A DNA stretch of 64,000 nucleotides from Streptomyces canus (GTDB lineage: Bacteria; Actinomycetota; Actinomycetes; Streptomycetales; Streptomycetaceae), in contig NZ_JAUSYQ010000002.1 in NCBI RefSeq assembly GCF_030816965.1, positions 6,748,001 to 6,812,000 on the forward strand. Reading direction: 5' to 3'. The notes beneath the pieces were generated by a model that had not been told where the DNA came from, ran no database searches, and saw only the letters and a list, made by a program, of their open reading frames with translations. Below are positions 26,271 through 34,595 of this stretch, piece after piece. Each line of letters starts with the position of its first letter. Positions within the stretch are counted from its first letter, which is position 1. The translations under genes were made by a program, and so were the position numbers.

Positions 26271-27182
26271 TCAGGCCTCCTGGGGAGTGCCCGTGACGAC
26301 CGCCACGACCGTCGAGCCGCGCGGGAAGGCGCCTTCGTCGGTCAGGACGACAAGTCCGTACAGCAACTTGGCGACATAAACACGCTCGACGGGCACGCCG
26401 TGCCGTTCCTCGAAGTCCTCGGCGAAGGCTTCGAGTTCGGGGGTGGTGCGGGCGTAGCGGCCGAAGTGGAAGCGGTCGTCGAGCTGCCAGTCGCCGCGCG
26501 AACCGCCGAAGGCCTGGTGCTGGAGGGCCCTTATGTCGGCCGTCAGGAAGCCGCCTCTGAGGACCGATATGCCCAGGGCGCGCTGGTCCGGGGAGAGGCC
26601 CGCGGCCAGGCCCGCGAGGGTGCCGCCGGTGCCGCAGGCGATCGCGACGACGTCGGCCCGCCCCGACAGCTCCTCGCCGAGCGCGCGGCACCCCCGCACG
26701 GCGAGGGTGTTGCTGCCTCCCTCGGGTACGACGTACGCGTCCGTCGCTCCCGCCGCCCGCAGCAGCGCGCTCAGCGTCTTCGGCTCGGTCTTGCGGCGGT
26801 ACGTCGACCTGTCGACGAAGTGCAGACGCATGCCGTCCGCCGAGCAGCGGGCCAGGGAGGGGTTCAGGGGGCGGTCGGCGAGTTCCTGGCCGCGGACCAG
26901 GCCGATCGTGGGCAGGCCGAGGAGGCGGCCCGCGGCCGCCGTGGCGCGCAGATGATTGGAGTACGCGCCGCCGAAGGTGAGGACCGGGCGGCCGGCCGCG
27001 GCCGTGAGGTTCGGCGCGAGCTTGCGCCACTTGTTGCCGACGAGGTCCGGGTGGATCAGGTCGTCGCGCTTGAGGAGAAGCCGTACGCCCCGGCGGGTGA
27101 AGCGCTCGTCCTCGACCTCCTGCAGCGGCGACGGGAGCCGGGGACGCAGGGTGGTGAGGTCGGGGACGCCGGGGCTGGACAC
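26271..27182 (-). CDS. PLP-dependent ACC deaminase / D-cysteine desulfhydrase family enzyme
   Basis: A 303-residue fold-type II PLP enzyme. The lysine for the cofactor lies in LVGNKWRKL near residue 50, AYSNHLRATAAAG near 75 follows, and the phosphate-binding glycines are in ACGTGGTLAG near 180. It could act on D-cysteine or 1-aminocyclopropane-1-carboxylate; sequence alone does not separate them. GTG 27182 lies 11 bases after the amidase stop, so it is probably the second gene of that operon. Confidence 0.85.
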   Translation of the reverse strand: MSSPGVPDLTTLRPRLPSPLQEVEDERFTRRGVRLLLKRDDLIHPDLVGNKWRKLAPNLTAAAGRPVLTFGGAYSNHLRATAAAGRLLGLPTIGLVRGQELADRPLNPSLARCSADGMRLHFVDRSTYRRKTEPKTLSALLRAAGATDAYVVPEGGSNTLAVRGCRALGEELSGRADVVAIACGTGGTLAGLAAGLSPDQRALGISVLRGGFLTADIRALQHQAFGGSRGDWQLDDRFHFGRYARTTPELEAFAEDFEERHGVPVERVYVAKLLYGLVVLTDEGAFPRGSTVVAVVTGTPQEA

Positions 27183-27192
27183 CGCTCCATTG

Positions 27193-27783
27193 TCACTTGA
27201 GGCGGTCCCGGATGCGTGTCCGCATCGAGGCCATCGTGAAGCCCCGCGGGTCCACCTTTCCCGGCTGCCACTCCAGGTGGCCGATGACCGACCGTTCCGT
27301 CCAGCCGTGGTGGCGGCACACCGCGGCGGAGACCCGCTCGATCGCCGCCAGCTGGGCCGCCGGCCAGGGGTCCTCGCCATCGCCGAGGTTCTCGCACTCG
27401 AAGCCGTAGAAGTGGCGGTTGCCGTCGGTGTTGGCCTCGTTGTCGAGGGGGAGCGCCTTCTCCGCGATCACCGCGCGCAGGACGTCGTCGTCGCCCAGAC
27501 CCGCGTGGTTGGCGCGGCCGTAGCCGACGAGATGGACGGTGCCGTCCTTGGTGATGACACCGTGGCAGAGCGGGCCGGGCAGGCCCGTGTAGCCCTTCCG
27601 GCACAGCTCCACCGTCGCCGCGCTGCCCTTCGTCACCGTGTGATGGATCATCACGCCGTGCACCGGACCCCAGGCGCCGACGTGGTTGCGGTTGTGGTGC
27701 TCCCAGTCGCCGACCTCGACGACGGTGGCGCCCTCCGCCCGCAGGACGGCCAGGAATCTGCCCGCGGACATGGGTGAGGCCAT
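27193..27783 (-). CDS. N-acetylmuramoyl-L-alanine amidase (PGRP/amidase_2 type)
   Basis: A 196-residue zinc amidase that cleaves the peptide from the glycan in peptidoglycan. The zinc ligands are in HGVMIHHT near residue 48 and GHLEWQPGKVDP near the C-terminus, with the conserved NRHFYGFECE between. No signal peptide is visible, so it may act in the cytoplasm or be exported another way. ATG 27783 follows AAGGAGG; the frame extends to 27807 with a worse start. Confidence 0.9.
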   Translation of the reverse strand: MASPMSAGRFLAVLRAEGATVVEVGDWEHHNRNHVGAWGPVHGVMIHHTVTKGSAATVELCRKGYTGLPGPLCHGVITKDGTVHLVGYGRANHAGLGDDDVLRAVIAEKALPLDNEANTDGNRHFYGFECENLGDGEDPWPAAQLAAIERVSAAVCRHHGWTERSVIGHLEWQPGKVDPRGFTMASMRTRIRDRLK

Positions 27784-28036
27784 GGCCCCCTCCTTCGTAC
27801 TGCGCACCGGCCGCCGACCGCGGCCGGCTCATACCGGTGCTTGTACCGAAAACGGCGGCCTCCGACTCCTGGTTCGTACAGCGTGCGAGCTGATTCGGAC
27901 AGGCACATTCCGTTCCAGGAAGTGGACTTGACATGTCGTCAGTGGACATGAACCGCGCATATGCCCAGCCTCGCGATGATCCATTCCCGCTCCTTCGTGT
28001 AATAGCACCGCCACGTTCCGTAAGGAAGGCTTGTTC

Positions 28037-28105
28037 ATGCACACGATGCCCGGGGGCAGATCGCGTCCGGGCATGTACCGGGAGGGCAATTCCTTATGTC
28101 GGTAG
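28037..28105 (+). CDS. Possible leader peptide overlapping the encapsulin gene start
   Basis: A 22-codon frame starts at ATG 28037 behind AAGGAAGG with 7-base spacing and ends at TAG 28103-28105, ten bases inside the encapsulin gene. A perfect inverted repeat, ATGCCCGG and CCGGGCAT (28046-28053 and 28067-28074), lies within it. The arrangement resembles a coupling or attenuating leader. Translation is unproven. Confidence 0.4.
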   Translation: MHTMPGGRSRPGMYREGNSLCR

Positions 28106-29502
28106 GCGAAGAGGTCCGCACCGAGCAGGACAGGCCGCAGCAGAGCCTCGGCACGGCGGCCGCGCGGAACCTGGCCACCACCACCAAGTCCGCACCCCAG
28201 ATGCAGGAGATCAGCTCCCGCTGGCTGCTGCGCATGCTGCCCTGGGTGAACGTCCAGGGTGGCACGTACCGGGTGAACCGACGACTGAGCTACGCCGTGG
28301 GCGACGGCCGGGTGACCTTCGTGAAGACCGGAGACCGGGTCGAGGTGATTCCAGCCGAGCTGCGCGAGCTGCCGGCGCTGAGGTCGTACGAGGACGACGA
28401 CGTGCTCTCCGAGCTCGCCCGACGCTGCCGGCAGCGGGAGTTCCCCCCGGGCTCGGTGATCGCCTCGTTCGGCGCCCAGGCCGACGAAGTGTACCTGCTG
28501 GCGCACGGCAGGGTGGAGAAGGTCGGCACCGGCCCCTACGGCGACGACGCGGTCCTCGGAGTCCTCGCCGACGGCGCCTACTTCGGCGACCAGGCGCTCC
28601 TCGACCCGGACGCCATCTGGGAGTACACCGCCCGCGCGGCCACCGCCTGCACAGTCCTCGTGCTGCCCCGCCAGGACGTCGAGCAGGTGGCGGAGCGTAC
28701 CGACGCCCTGCGCGAGCACCTCCAGGAACAGCGCGCGATCCCCTCGCAGCGCACCAACAAGTACGGCGAGAAGGTGATCGACCTCGCGGCGGGCCACGAG
28801 GGCGAGCCCGACATCCCGCACACCTTCGTCGACTACGACGCGAGTCCGCGTGAGTACGAGCTGAGCATCGCCCAGACCGTCCTGCGCATCCACACGCGGG
28901 TGGCCGATCTCTACAACCAGCCGATGAACCAGACGGAACAGCAGATCCGGCTGACCGTCGAGGCACTCAAGGAGCGCCAGGAGCATGAACTCGTCAACAA
29001 CCGCGAGTTCGGGCTGCTGAACAACTGCGAGTACGACCAGCGGCTCCAGCCGCACGACGGCGTGCCCAGCCCCGACGACCTCGACGAGCTGCTCAGCCGT
29101 CGCCGGGGTACCAAGCTGCTGCTCGCCCACCCGCGCGCGATCTCCGCGATCGGCCGTGAGCTCAACAAGCGCGGACTGGTCCCCGAGACCATCGACATGG
29201 GGGGTAACCGCATCCCCACCTGGCGCGGGGTGCCGATCTACCCGTGCAACAAGATCCCGGTCACCTCGGAGCGGACCACGTCGATCATCGCCATGCGTAC
29301 CGGTGAGGCCGACCAGGGCGTCATCGGCCTTCAGCAGGCCGGTATCCCGGACGAGATCGAGCCGAGTCTGTCGGTGCGGTTCATGGGCATCAACGAGCAG
29401 TCGGTCATCAAGTACCTCGTGACGGCCTACTACTCGGCGGCCGTGCTGGTGCCGGACGCGCTCGGAGTCCTGGAGAACGTCGAGATCGGCCGCTGGAGGT
29501 GA
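28096..29502 (+). CDS. eshA: EshA-like family 2B encapsulin shell protein with cyclic-nucleotide-binding domain
   Basis: A 468-residue protein. An N-terminal segment (about 1-95) is followed by a cNMP-binding-like domain (about 95-215, with YFGDQALL) and a long C-terminal HK97-type shell region (about 235-468) ending [20 protein letters not shown]. These proteins were once annotated as Crp regulators but lack an HTH. They are now known as family 2 encapsulins that assemble nanocompartments. EshA in Streptomyces affects ppGpp level and antibiotic production. ATG 28096 follows GGGAGG. No adjacent gene is a known cargo type. Confidence 0.88.
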   Translation: MSVGEEVRTEQDRPQQSLGTAAARNLATTTKSAPQMQEISSRWLLRMLPWVNVQGGTYRVNRRLSYAVGDGRVTFVKTGDRVEVIPAELRELPALRSYEDDDVLSELARRCRQREFPPGSVIASFGAQADEVYLLAHGRVEKVGTGPYGDDAVLGVLADGAYFGDQALLDPDAIWEYTARAATACTVLVLPRQDVEQVAERTDALREHLQEQRAIPSQRTNKYGEKVIDLAAGHEGEPDIPHTFVDYDASPREYELSIAQTVLRIHTRVADLYNQPMNQTEQQIRLTVEALKERQEHELVNNREFGLLNNCEYDQRLQPHDGVPSPDDLDELLSRRRGTKLLLAHPRAISAIGRELNKRGLVPETIDMGGNRIPTWRGVPIYPCNKIPVTSERTTSIIAMRTGEADQGVIGLQQAGIPDEIEPSLSVRFMGINEQSVIKYLVTAYYSAAVLVPDALGVLENVEIGRWR

Positions 29503-29633
29503 CGTCTCTGCACCTGGGGGGCGTGTCCCCGCCCACCGGGGCACATCCCCACGGTGCGCCGGGCCCGTTTCCGCGCTCACCGGATAGTCTCAACATCCTT
29601 GTGACCAGAGGTGGTTGAGAGAAAGGGGTGGGC

Positions 29634-30239
29634 ATGGGCGTGGCGATTCGGACGGCCGGCGCAGACGACCGCGAGCTGGTCGCGCGGCTGCTGGACGCGG
29701 CCTTCCAGGACGATCCGGTCAGTGGGTGGATCTTTCCGGGGGAGGAGGAGCGCCGGACGATCCACCCCCGGTTGATGGCCGCGTTCGTCGACATCGTGCT
29801 CGCCGAGGGGCGGGTCGATGTCACGGAGGACGGGGCGGCGTGCGCGTTGTGGCTGCCGGTGCCGGCGGAGAGTGCTGATGGGCATGACGACGAGGACGGG
29901 TTCGCCCAGTTGAGGGAGGCGATCGATCCGGGCAACGAGCGGATCGAGTTGATCGGGCGACTCACCGCGGATGTGCATCCGTCGGGACGGGCGCACGAGT
30001 ATCTGTGGATGATCGGGGTGGATCCGCAGCGGCAGGGGGAGGGGCTCGGAACCGCGCTCATCGGGACGGTTCTGGAGCGGTGCGACCGGGAGACGGTGCC
30101 CACCTACCTGGAGGCGAGCAGCGCGCGGAGCCGGGGGCTGTACGAGCGGCTCGGCTTTGAGCTGGTGGAGCGTCCGCTCGACCTGCCGGACGGACCTCAG
30201 ATGTGGCCCATGTGGCGCGAGCCGCGCGCTGCGCGATAG
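29634..30239 (+). CDS. GNAT family acetyltransferase
   Basis: A 201-residue acetyltransferase. Motif A reads GVDPQRQGEGLGTALIG near residue 133, and motif B is in LEASSARSRGLYERLGFELV near 163. The domain layout resembles actinobacterial acetyltransferases with an N-terminal DDPVSGWIFP. ATG 29634 follows GAAAGGGG. It lies 131 bases after the encapsulin gene in the same direction; whether it is co-transcribed is unclear. The substrate is unknown. Confidence 0.85.
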   Translation: MGVAIRTAGADDRELVARLLDAAFQDDPVSGWIFPGEEERRTIHPRLMAAFVDIVLAEGRVDVTEDGAACALWLPVPAESADGHDDEDGFAQLREAIDPGNERIELIGRLTADVHPSGRAHEYLWMIGVDPQRQGEGLGTALIGTVLERCDRETVPTYLEASSARSRGLYERLGFELVERPLDLPDGPQMWPMWREPRAAR

Positions 30240-30284
30240 TGCCGGGACGGGGCGTCCTGCGGTTGCGGCCGAGCGGGGCGGGTC

Positions 30285-30660
30285 GGGCCCGTGGGGCGGT
30301 GCCCGCAGATTCGTTGCGGCTCCCGTGTGGCTCCGTGCCGCGAATGGGGGCGGGTCCGGCCCGTGTGGCGGTGGCCGCAGATTCGATGGGGCTGTGTGTC
30401 GCGAGTGGGGGCGGGTCGCGCCTGTGTGGCGGTGGCCGCAGATTCGTTGCGGCTGCCGTCTGGCTCCGTGCCGCGAGTGGGGCCGGTAGCGGCCACGTGG
30501 CGGTGGCCGCAGATTCAACGCGGCCCCGCGCCGCGAGTAGGGGCCGCTCCGCGCGCACTCGCGGAGCGGCCACGTGGCTGGGGCCGCAGATTCAACGCGG
30601 CCCCGCGCCGCGAGTAGGGGCCGCTTCGCGCCCACTCGGCCGCAGCCGCAGACTCAATGC
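30285..30660. repeat. Six degenerate 61-77 bp tandem units between two convergent genes
   Basis: The anchor CCGCAGATTC recurs at 30303, 30375, 30436, 30507 and 30584, with CCGCAGACTC at 30646. Each is followed by a GCGGC segment and, in five units, by GCCGCGA-GT-GGGG. Units 4 and 5 are nearly identical over about 40 bases. The last unit runs into the TetR stop codon. No gene is evident in 30240-30653. Confidence 0.85.
30542..30571. terminator. Perfect 12-bp hairpin within the repeat array
   Basis: GGCCGCTCCGCG and CGCGGAGCGGCC pair around a 6-base loop between the convergent acetyltransferase and TetR genes. It is the best terminator candidate for either. Confidence 0.6.
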
Positions 30661-31268
30661 GGCCCACCGTTCCTTGACTCGGTCACCGGGACGATCGTCT
30701 CCACGATCCGTTCCACCAGGGCATCCGGAACCCCCGTCCCGGGCAGTGCGTCCTCCAGCACCCCCGGTAGCGTCAGGTGCTCCAACAGCAGCCCCAGCAT
30801 GGCCAGATAGAGCACCATGACCGTCTCGTCTCCGCCCGGCAGGCCCGCCTCTCGGTGGAACCGCATGCCCTCCTCCAGGTCTGCCCGGACCGACTGGGTG
30901 TAGGAGGCCCGTAGTTCGGGGCGGCGGGTGGCTTCCAGACGCATTTCCAGGAGGGCCAGGTAGCCCGTGCGGTCATGGGTCGCGCGGGCCGTCAGGTCAT
31001 GCATGAGGGCCTTGACCAGCGAGCGGTCCTTCGGTCTCGTCAGCAGGTCGGCCACGACGTCGGGATCCGGCGCGAGGCGCACGTGGAGACGGGCGTCGAT
31101 CTGGCGGAGCAGGTCGTCGCGGTTGCTGAAGTAGTTCGAGGAGGTGCCCACCGGCACCCCCGCCTCGGTGTCGACCGCGCGGAACGTCAGCCCGCGCGCC
31201 CCCTCGCGGGCGAGCACCTCGACCCCCGCGTCCACGAGCGCGGCCCGGCGCTCCGGGTTGCCGGCCAT
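30654..31268 (-). CDS. TetR family transcriptional regulator
   Basis: A 204-residue regulator with an N-terminal HTH (about residues 10-55) reading ARGLTFRAVDTEAGVPVGTS and SNYFSNRDDLLRQ. The C-terminal domain fits the TetR_C group that follows such HTHs. It is divergent from a dihydrofolate-reductase-like gene. The region between holds three tandem 14-bp repeats that could be its operator. Its final codons are formed by the last unit of the downstream repeat array. Confidence 0.88.
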   Translation of the reverse strand: MAGNPERRAALVDAGVEVLAREGARGLTFRAVDTEAGVPVGTSSNYFSNRDDLLRQIDARLHVRLAPDPDVVADLLTRPKDRSLVKALMHDLTARATHDRTGYLALLEMRLEATRRPELRASYTQSVRADLEEGMRFHREAGLPGGDETVMVLYLAMLGLLLEHLTLPGVLEDALPGTGVPDALVERIVETIVPVTESRNGGPH

Positions 31269-31318
31269 GCGGAATCTCCTCTCCCAGTTGCATCCGATGC
31301 CGAAAACACCCTTGCAAC

Positions 31319-31360
31319 CACTACAAGTGAAGCACTACAAATGAAGCACTACAACTGACG
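31319..31360. promoter_or_regulatory. Three tandem 14-bp repeats, candidate TetR operator array
   Basis: CACTACAAGTGAAG, CACTACAAATGAAG and CACTACAACTGACG stand head to tail with no gaps. The first unit contains the small palindrome CACT-ACA-AGTG. The array sits between the divergent TetR and DHFR-like genes and is AT-rich against its surroundings. Confidence 0.65.
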
Positions 31361-31401
31361 TGGTTCACACGTCAGAGCGCAGCCTACGAAAAGAGACCCG
31401 C

Positions 31402-31986
31402 TTGCGAAAGCTCACGTACTTCGTCGCCTGCACGATCGACGGCTTCATCGGCGACCCGGACGGTGACGCGTCGTTCATGTACGCGTTCCTCGACGAGGAG
31501 TTCGTCGCGTACCTCACGACCGAGTACCCGGAGACCGTAGCGGCCCACGGCCGCAGGAGCCTCGGCATCCACGATGTGGAGAACAAGAGGTTCGACACGA
31601 TCATCCAGGGCCGCGGCAGCTACGAGGTGGCACTGAAGGAGGGCGTCACCAGCCCGTACTCCCACCTGCGCGAGTACGTCGCCTCGCGCACGCTCGCCGA
31701 GTCGCCCGACCCGCACGTCGAGATCATCGCCGACGACCTGGTCGGCAGGGTGCGCGAACTGAAGGCGGAGGATGGCGAGTTCGGCATCTATCTGTGCGGC
31801 GGTTCCCAGCTCGCCGGCGATCTGCGCGACGAGATCGACGAACTCGTCATCAAGACCTACCCGGTCGTGCTCGGCAGCGGCATGCCGATGTTCGCCGCCG
31901 ACTTCGCCGTCACCGGGTTCGCGCTCGACGAGGTCCGCCTGTTCGACAACGGCGTCCTGGTGCGGACGTACAGCAGGAAGGGCTGA
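31402..31986 (+). CDS. Dihydrofolate-reductase-like / RibD C-terminal domain protein
   Basis: A 194-residue protein of the RibD_C/DHFR-like fold, beginning LRKLTYFVACTIDGFIGDPDG. The NADPH-site pattern YLCGGSQLAGDLRDEIDELVI is near residue 130. Many such actinobacterial proteins are of unknown function and are not true folate enzymes. The TTG at 31402 follows AAAAGAGA and gives the family N-terminus; GTG 31360 is an alternative but lies in the operator-like repeat. It is probably controlled by the divergent TetR. Confidence 0.82.
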   Translation: MRKLTYFVACTIDGFIGDPDGDASFMYAFLDEEFVAYLTTEYPETVAAHGRRSLGIHDVENKRFDTIIQGRGSYEVALKEGVTSPYSHLREYVASRTLAESPDPHVEIIADDLVGRVRELKAEDGEFGIYLCGGSQLAGDLRDEIDELVIKTYPVVLGSGMPMFAADFAVTGFALDEVRLFDNGVLVRTYSRKG

Positions 31987-32057
31987 CCGCGAAAGCCCGG
32001 CAGGCCGGGTGTCGACGGCGGGAAGCGCCCGCGGCCCCCTCGCTCTACCCTGAAGGC

Positions 32058-32309
32058 ATGGACAGCGACGAACACGTCTGTCCCGTCTGCGGGCAGCCGG
32101 TCCAGACAGTCGTACGGCGTCACAAGACGCTGGGTGCGTGGGTCCCCGTGTGGGTGGGCGGCCCGTGCCACAACCCCGAGTGCGAGGCGAACGTCGACAA
32201 GGTCACCGAGTCCGACAAGTTCACCGAGTCCGACAAGGTCACCGCGCCCGGCAAGGTCACCGCGCCCGGCAACGACCAAGGTGGCGCCCCCACCGAGAAA
32301 ACTTCCTGA
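32058..32309 (+). CDS. Small zinc-ribbon protein with a repetitive C-terminal tail
   Basis: An 83-residue protein. The N-terminal half has two CxxC-like pairs, CPVCGQ near residue 8 and CHNPEC near 38, suggesting a zinc ribbon. The tail (about 46-72) is encoded by four tandem 18-bp units giving DKVTES, DKFTES, DKVTAP and GKVTAP. It is not a characterised family. ATG 32058 was chosen because the Cys pairs follow. It is followed by the DGPF gene 86 bases away. Confidence 0.65.
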   Translation: MDSDEHVCPVCGQPVQTVVRRHKTLGAWVPVWVGGPCHNPECEANVDKVTESDKFTESDKVTAPGKVTAPGNDQGGAPTEKTS

Positions 32310-32394
32310 ATCCGTGTCGAGAATCGGTCCCCGGCTCCGACGTCCCCTGTGAGAGCCGCCCGCACGGAGCGGCCGAAGCCGAAGGAGCGGAATC

Positions 32395-32808
32395 ATGAAG
32401 TACCTGGTCATGGTGCAGGGAACGCAGGCCGACTACGAGGCCATGCGCGGCAAGGGCTCCGAGCACTCCCCGGCCTGGAGCGAGCAGGAGATCCAGACGA
32501 TGTACGCCTTCATGGGCGCCATCAACGACGACCTGTCCGAGACCGGCGAGATGCTCGACGCCCAGGGGCTCGCCGAGCCCGCGAAGGTCCGGCACGTCAG
32601 CCGGGGCGCGGACGGCAAGGCCGTGATCACCGATGGGCCCTACAGCGAGACCAAGGAGCTGCTGTGCGGCTACTGGGTGCTGGACTGCGAGAGCCTGGAG
32701 CGCGTCACGGAGATCGCCGAGCGCATCGCCCAGTGCCCCCAGCCCGCCGGCGCCCCCGAATACCCGGTGGTGATCCGGCCCATCCTGGACGGCGCCGGGG
32801 ACATCTGA
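32395..32808 (+). CDS. YCII-related (DGPF) domain protein, partner of ECF42 sigma factor
   Basis: A 137-residue protein of the DGPF/YCII family. It has MKYLVMVQGTQADYEA at the start and the hallmark DGPYSETKELLCGYWVLDC near residue 78. DGPF proteins are almost always encoded next to ECF42 sigma factors, as here, and are suspected enzymes or regulators of that system. ATG 32395 follows GGAGCGG. The stop is six bases before the sigma gene. Confidence 0.9.
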   Translation: MKYLVMVQGTQADYEAMRGKGSEHSPAWSEQEIQTMYAFMGAINDDLSETGEMLDAQGLAEPAKVRHVSRGADGKAVITDGPYSETKELLCGYWVLDCESLERVTEIAERIAQCPQPAGAPEYPVVIRPILDGAGDI

Positions 32809-32813
32809 GGACC

Positions 32814-34019
32814 GTGCGAGGAGCCACCGGGACCGAGGACCTGCTGCGCCTGCACGCGCCGCAGGTCCTCGGCGCGCTGGTCAGGCGGTACGGCCATTTC
32901 GACGCCGCCGAGGACGCCGTACAGGAGGCGCTGCTCGCCGCGGCCGGGCAGTGGCCGTCGGCAGGGGTGCCCGACAATCCGCGCGGTTGGCTCATCAAGG
33001 TGGCCTCGCGGCGGCTGACCGACGCGCTGCGCGCGGAGGAGGCGCGGCGAGCGCGGGAGGAGCGGGTGGCGGCGCTGAGCGTGCGGGACACGGCCGTCGC
33101 CGACCGTGCGCCGCGCGAGGACGACACCCTGTCTCTGCTGTTCCTGTGCTGCCATCCGCAGCTCACCGCGTCCGCGCAGATCGCGCTCACCCTGCGCGCG
33201 GTCGGCGGTCTGACCACGGCGGAGATCGCCCGGGCGTACCTCGTTCCCGAGGCGACCATGGCCCAGCGCATCAGCCGGGCCAAACAGAAGGTGCGGGGCG
33301 TCCGTTTCGGCCGGGCGGAGAACTGGGGGGAGCGGTTGCCCGCCGTTCTGCAGACCCTCTACCTGATCTTCAACGAGGGCCATACGGCGACCTCGGGCCC
33401 GGCCCTCCAGCGGCGCGACCTCGCGGGCGAGGCGATCCGTCTGACCCGCACGGTCCACCGGCTCCTGCCCGACGACTGTGAGATCGCGGGCCTGCTCGCC
33501 CTGATGCTCCTCACCGACGCCCGCCGCGACGCCCGCACCGGCCCGGACGGCGACCTGGTTCCCCTGGACGAACAGGACCGCGCCCGCTGGGACAAGGCGG
33601 CGATCGAGGAGGGCGTCGCGCTGGTCACCCGGGCGCTGGCCCGCCGTCATGCCGGGCCCTACCAGATCCGCGCGGCCATCGCCGCCGTACACGACGAGGC
33701 GCCCTCGGCGGAGGCGACCGACTGGCGGGAGATCCTCGGCCTGTACGACGTTCTCGTACGGCTCGTTCCCGGGCCCGTGGAGCGGCTGAACCGGGCGGTC
33801 GCCGTCGCCATGGTCCACGGACCGGAGGCGGGACTCGCGGAACTGGACTCGCTCACCGGCGAGTTGGGCCACCGCCTGGACGCCGTGCGCGGGCATCTGC
33901 TGGAGCGGGCCGGTTCGCACGAGCAGGCCCGCGCCGCGTACGAGTCGGCGGCGGCCAAGACCCTGAGCCTGCCCGAGCAGCGCTATTTGCAGGGGCGGGC
34001 GGCCCGGCTGAGGCCCTAA
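32814..34019 (+). CDS. ECF42-type sigma factor with long C-terminal extension
   Basis: A 401-residue ECF sigma factor. Sigma2 spans about residues 10-75 (LLRLHAPQVLGALVRRYG) and sigma4 about 115-170 (LTTAEIARAYLVPEATMAQRIS). About 220 C-terminal residues are typical of ECF42, with tetratricopeptide-like helices (YNEGHT-like FNEGHTATSGP, RAVAVAMVHGPEAGL). The extension is thought to control activity in place of an anti-sigma factor, and none is present here. GTG 32814 directly follows the DGPF gene. Confidence 0.9.
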   Translation: MRGATGTEDLLRLHAPQVLGALVRRYGHFDAAEDAVQEALLAAAGQWPSAGVPDNPRGWLIKVASRRLTDALRAEEARRAREERVAALSVRDTAVADRAPREDDTLSLLFLCCHPQLTASAQIALTLRAVGGLTTAEIARAYLVPEATMAQRISRAKQKVRGVRFGRAENWGERLPAVLQTLYLIFNEGHTATSGPALQRRDLAGEAIRLTRTVHRLLPDDCEIAGLLALMLLTDARRDARTGPDGDLVPLDEQDRARWDKAAIEEGVALVTRALARRHAGPYQIRAAIAAVHDEAPSAEATDWREILGLYDVLVRLVPGPVERLNRAVAVAMVHGPEAGLAELDSLTGELGHRLDAVRGHLLERAGSHEQARAAYESAAAKTLSLPEQRYLQGRAARLRP

Positions 34020-34029
34020 CGTGGGCCCC

Positions 34030-34359
34030 ATGTCCACGACACCCATCCTGCACCTCACGGAACGCTCCCTGTGGGACGAGGCGCGCGCCCGGGGCACGTA
34101 CGAGATGTCCACGCGCGGCCGCACTCTCCAGGAGGAGGGGTTCATCCACTGCTCGACGCGCGAGCAACTGCCCGCCGTCGCCGCGTTCCTGTACGGCTCC
34201 TACGACGGCCCCGACGAACTGGTGCTCCTCGTCATCGACCCCGCGCGGCTGTCCGTACCGCTGGAGTGGGAGGCTCCCGAGCCCGGTGCCGAGGAGTTCC
34301 CGCACATCTACGGGCCGATCCCGGTGGAGGCGGTCGTCGACGTGGAACCGTGGGGGTGA
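34030..34359 (+). CDS. DUF952 family protein
   Basis: A 109-residue protein of the DUF952 family, with EEGFIHCSTREQLPAVAAFLY near residue 36 and the conserved HIYGPIPVEAVV near the C-terminus. The fold is related to ADP-ribosyltransferase-like proteins, but no function is established. It starts at ATG 34030, ten bases after the sigma gene. Its stop overlaps the next start (GTGA), so the genes are probably co-transcribed. Confidence 0.85.
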   Translation: MSTTPILHLTERSLWDEARARGTYEMSTRGRTLQEEGFIHCSTREQLPAVAAFLYGSYDGPDELVLLVIDPARLSVPLEWEAPEPGAEEFPHIYGPIPVEAVVDVEPWG

Positions 34360-34595
34360 GCGGTCACCGCCGGGTGTGGGCGTGGGCCGTGGCGGTCTGG
34401 GCCGCTCTCGTGGTCGTCGCGGGCGTGCTGACGCTCTGGCTGCAGGACTCGGCGGAGCCGCCGGGGCCGTACGGCTGGGAGGAGAGCAGTCCGACCCCCG
34501 CGCTTCCGGAGGGGTGGCATTCCCTGTGCCCCAGCCCCACCGCCGACCCCGGGGCAGGTCCGACGGTCGTGGCCTGCGCGTTCATCTCCGGCTAG
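34356..34595 (+). CDS. Small single-pass membrane protein
   Basis: A 79-residue protein with a short basic N-terminus, one hydrophobic helix at about residues 7-30 (WAWAVAVWAALVVVAGVLTLWL), and a Pro-rich outer part with two Cys (LCPSP ... VACAF). The GTG start at 34356 overlaps the DUF952 stop. No family is recognised. Its 3' end overlaps the convergent VOC gene by 14 bases. Confidence 0.65.
   Translation: MSGHRRVWAWAVAVWAALVVVAGVLTLWLQDSAEPPGPYGWEESSPTPALPEGWHSLCPSPTADPGAGPTVVACAFISG

Noticed and set aside
28096..29502. Crp/Fnr-type transcriptional regulator
   Set aside because: There is a cNMP-binding-like domain but no helix-turn-helix. The C-terminal half is the encapsulin shell region.
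30285..30660. CRISPR array
   Set aside because: The repeats are degenerate and 61-77 bp long, they lack unique spacers of constant length, and there are no cas genes.
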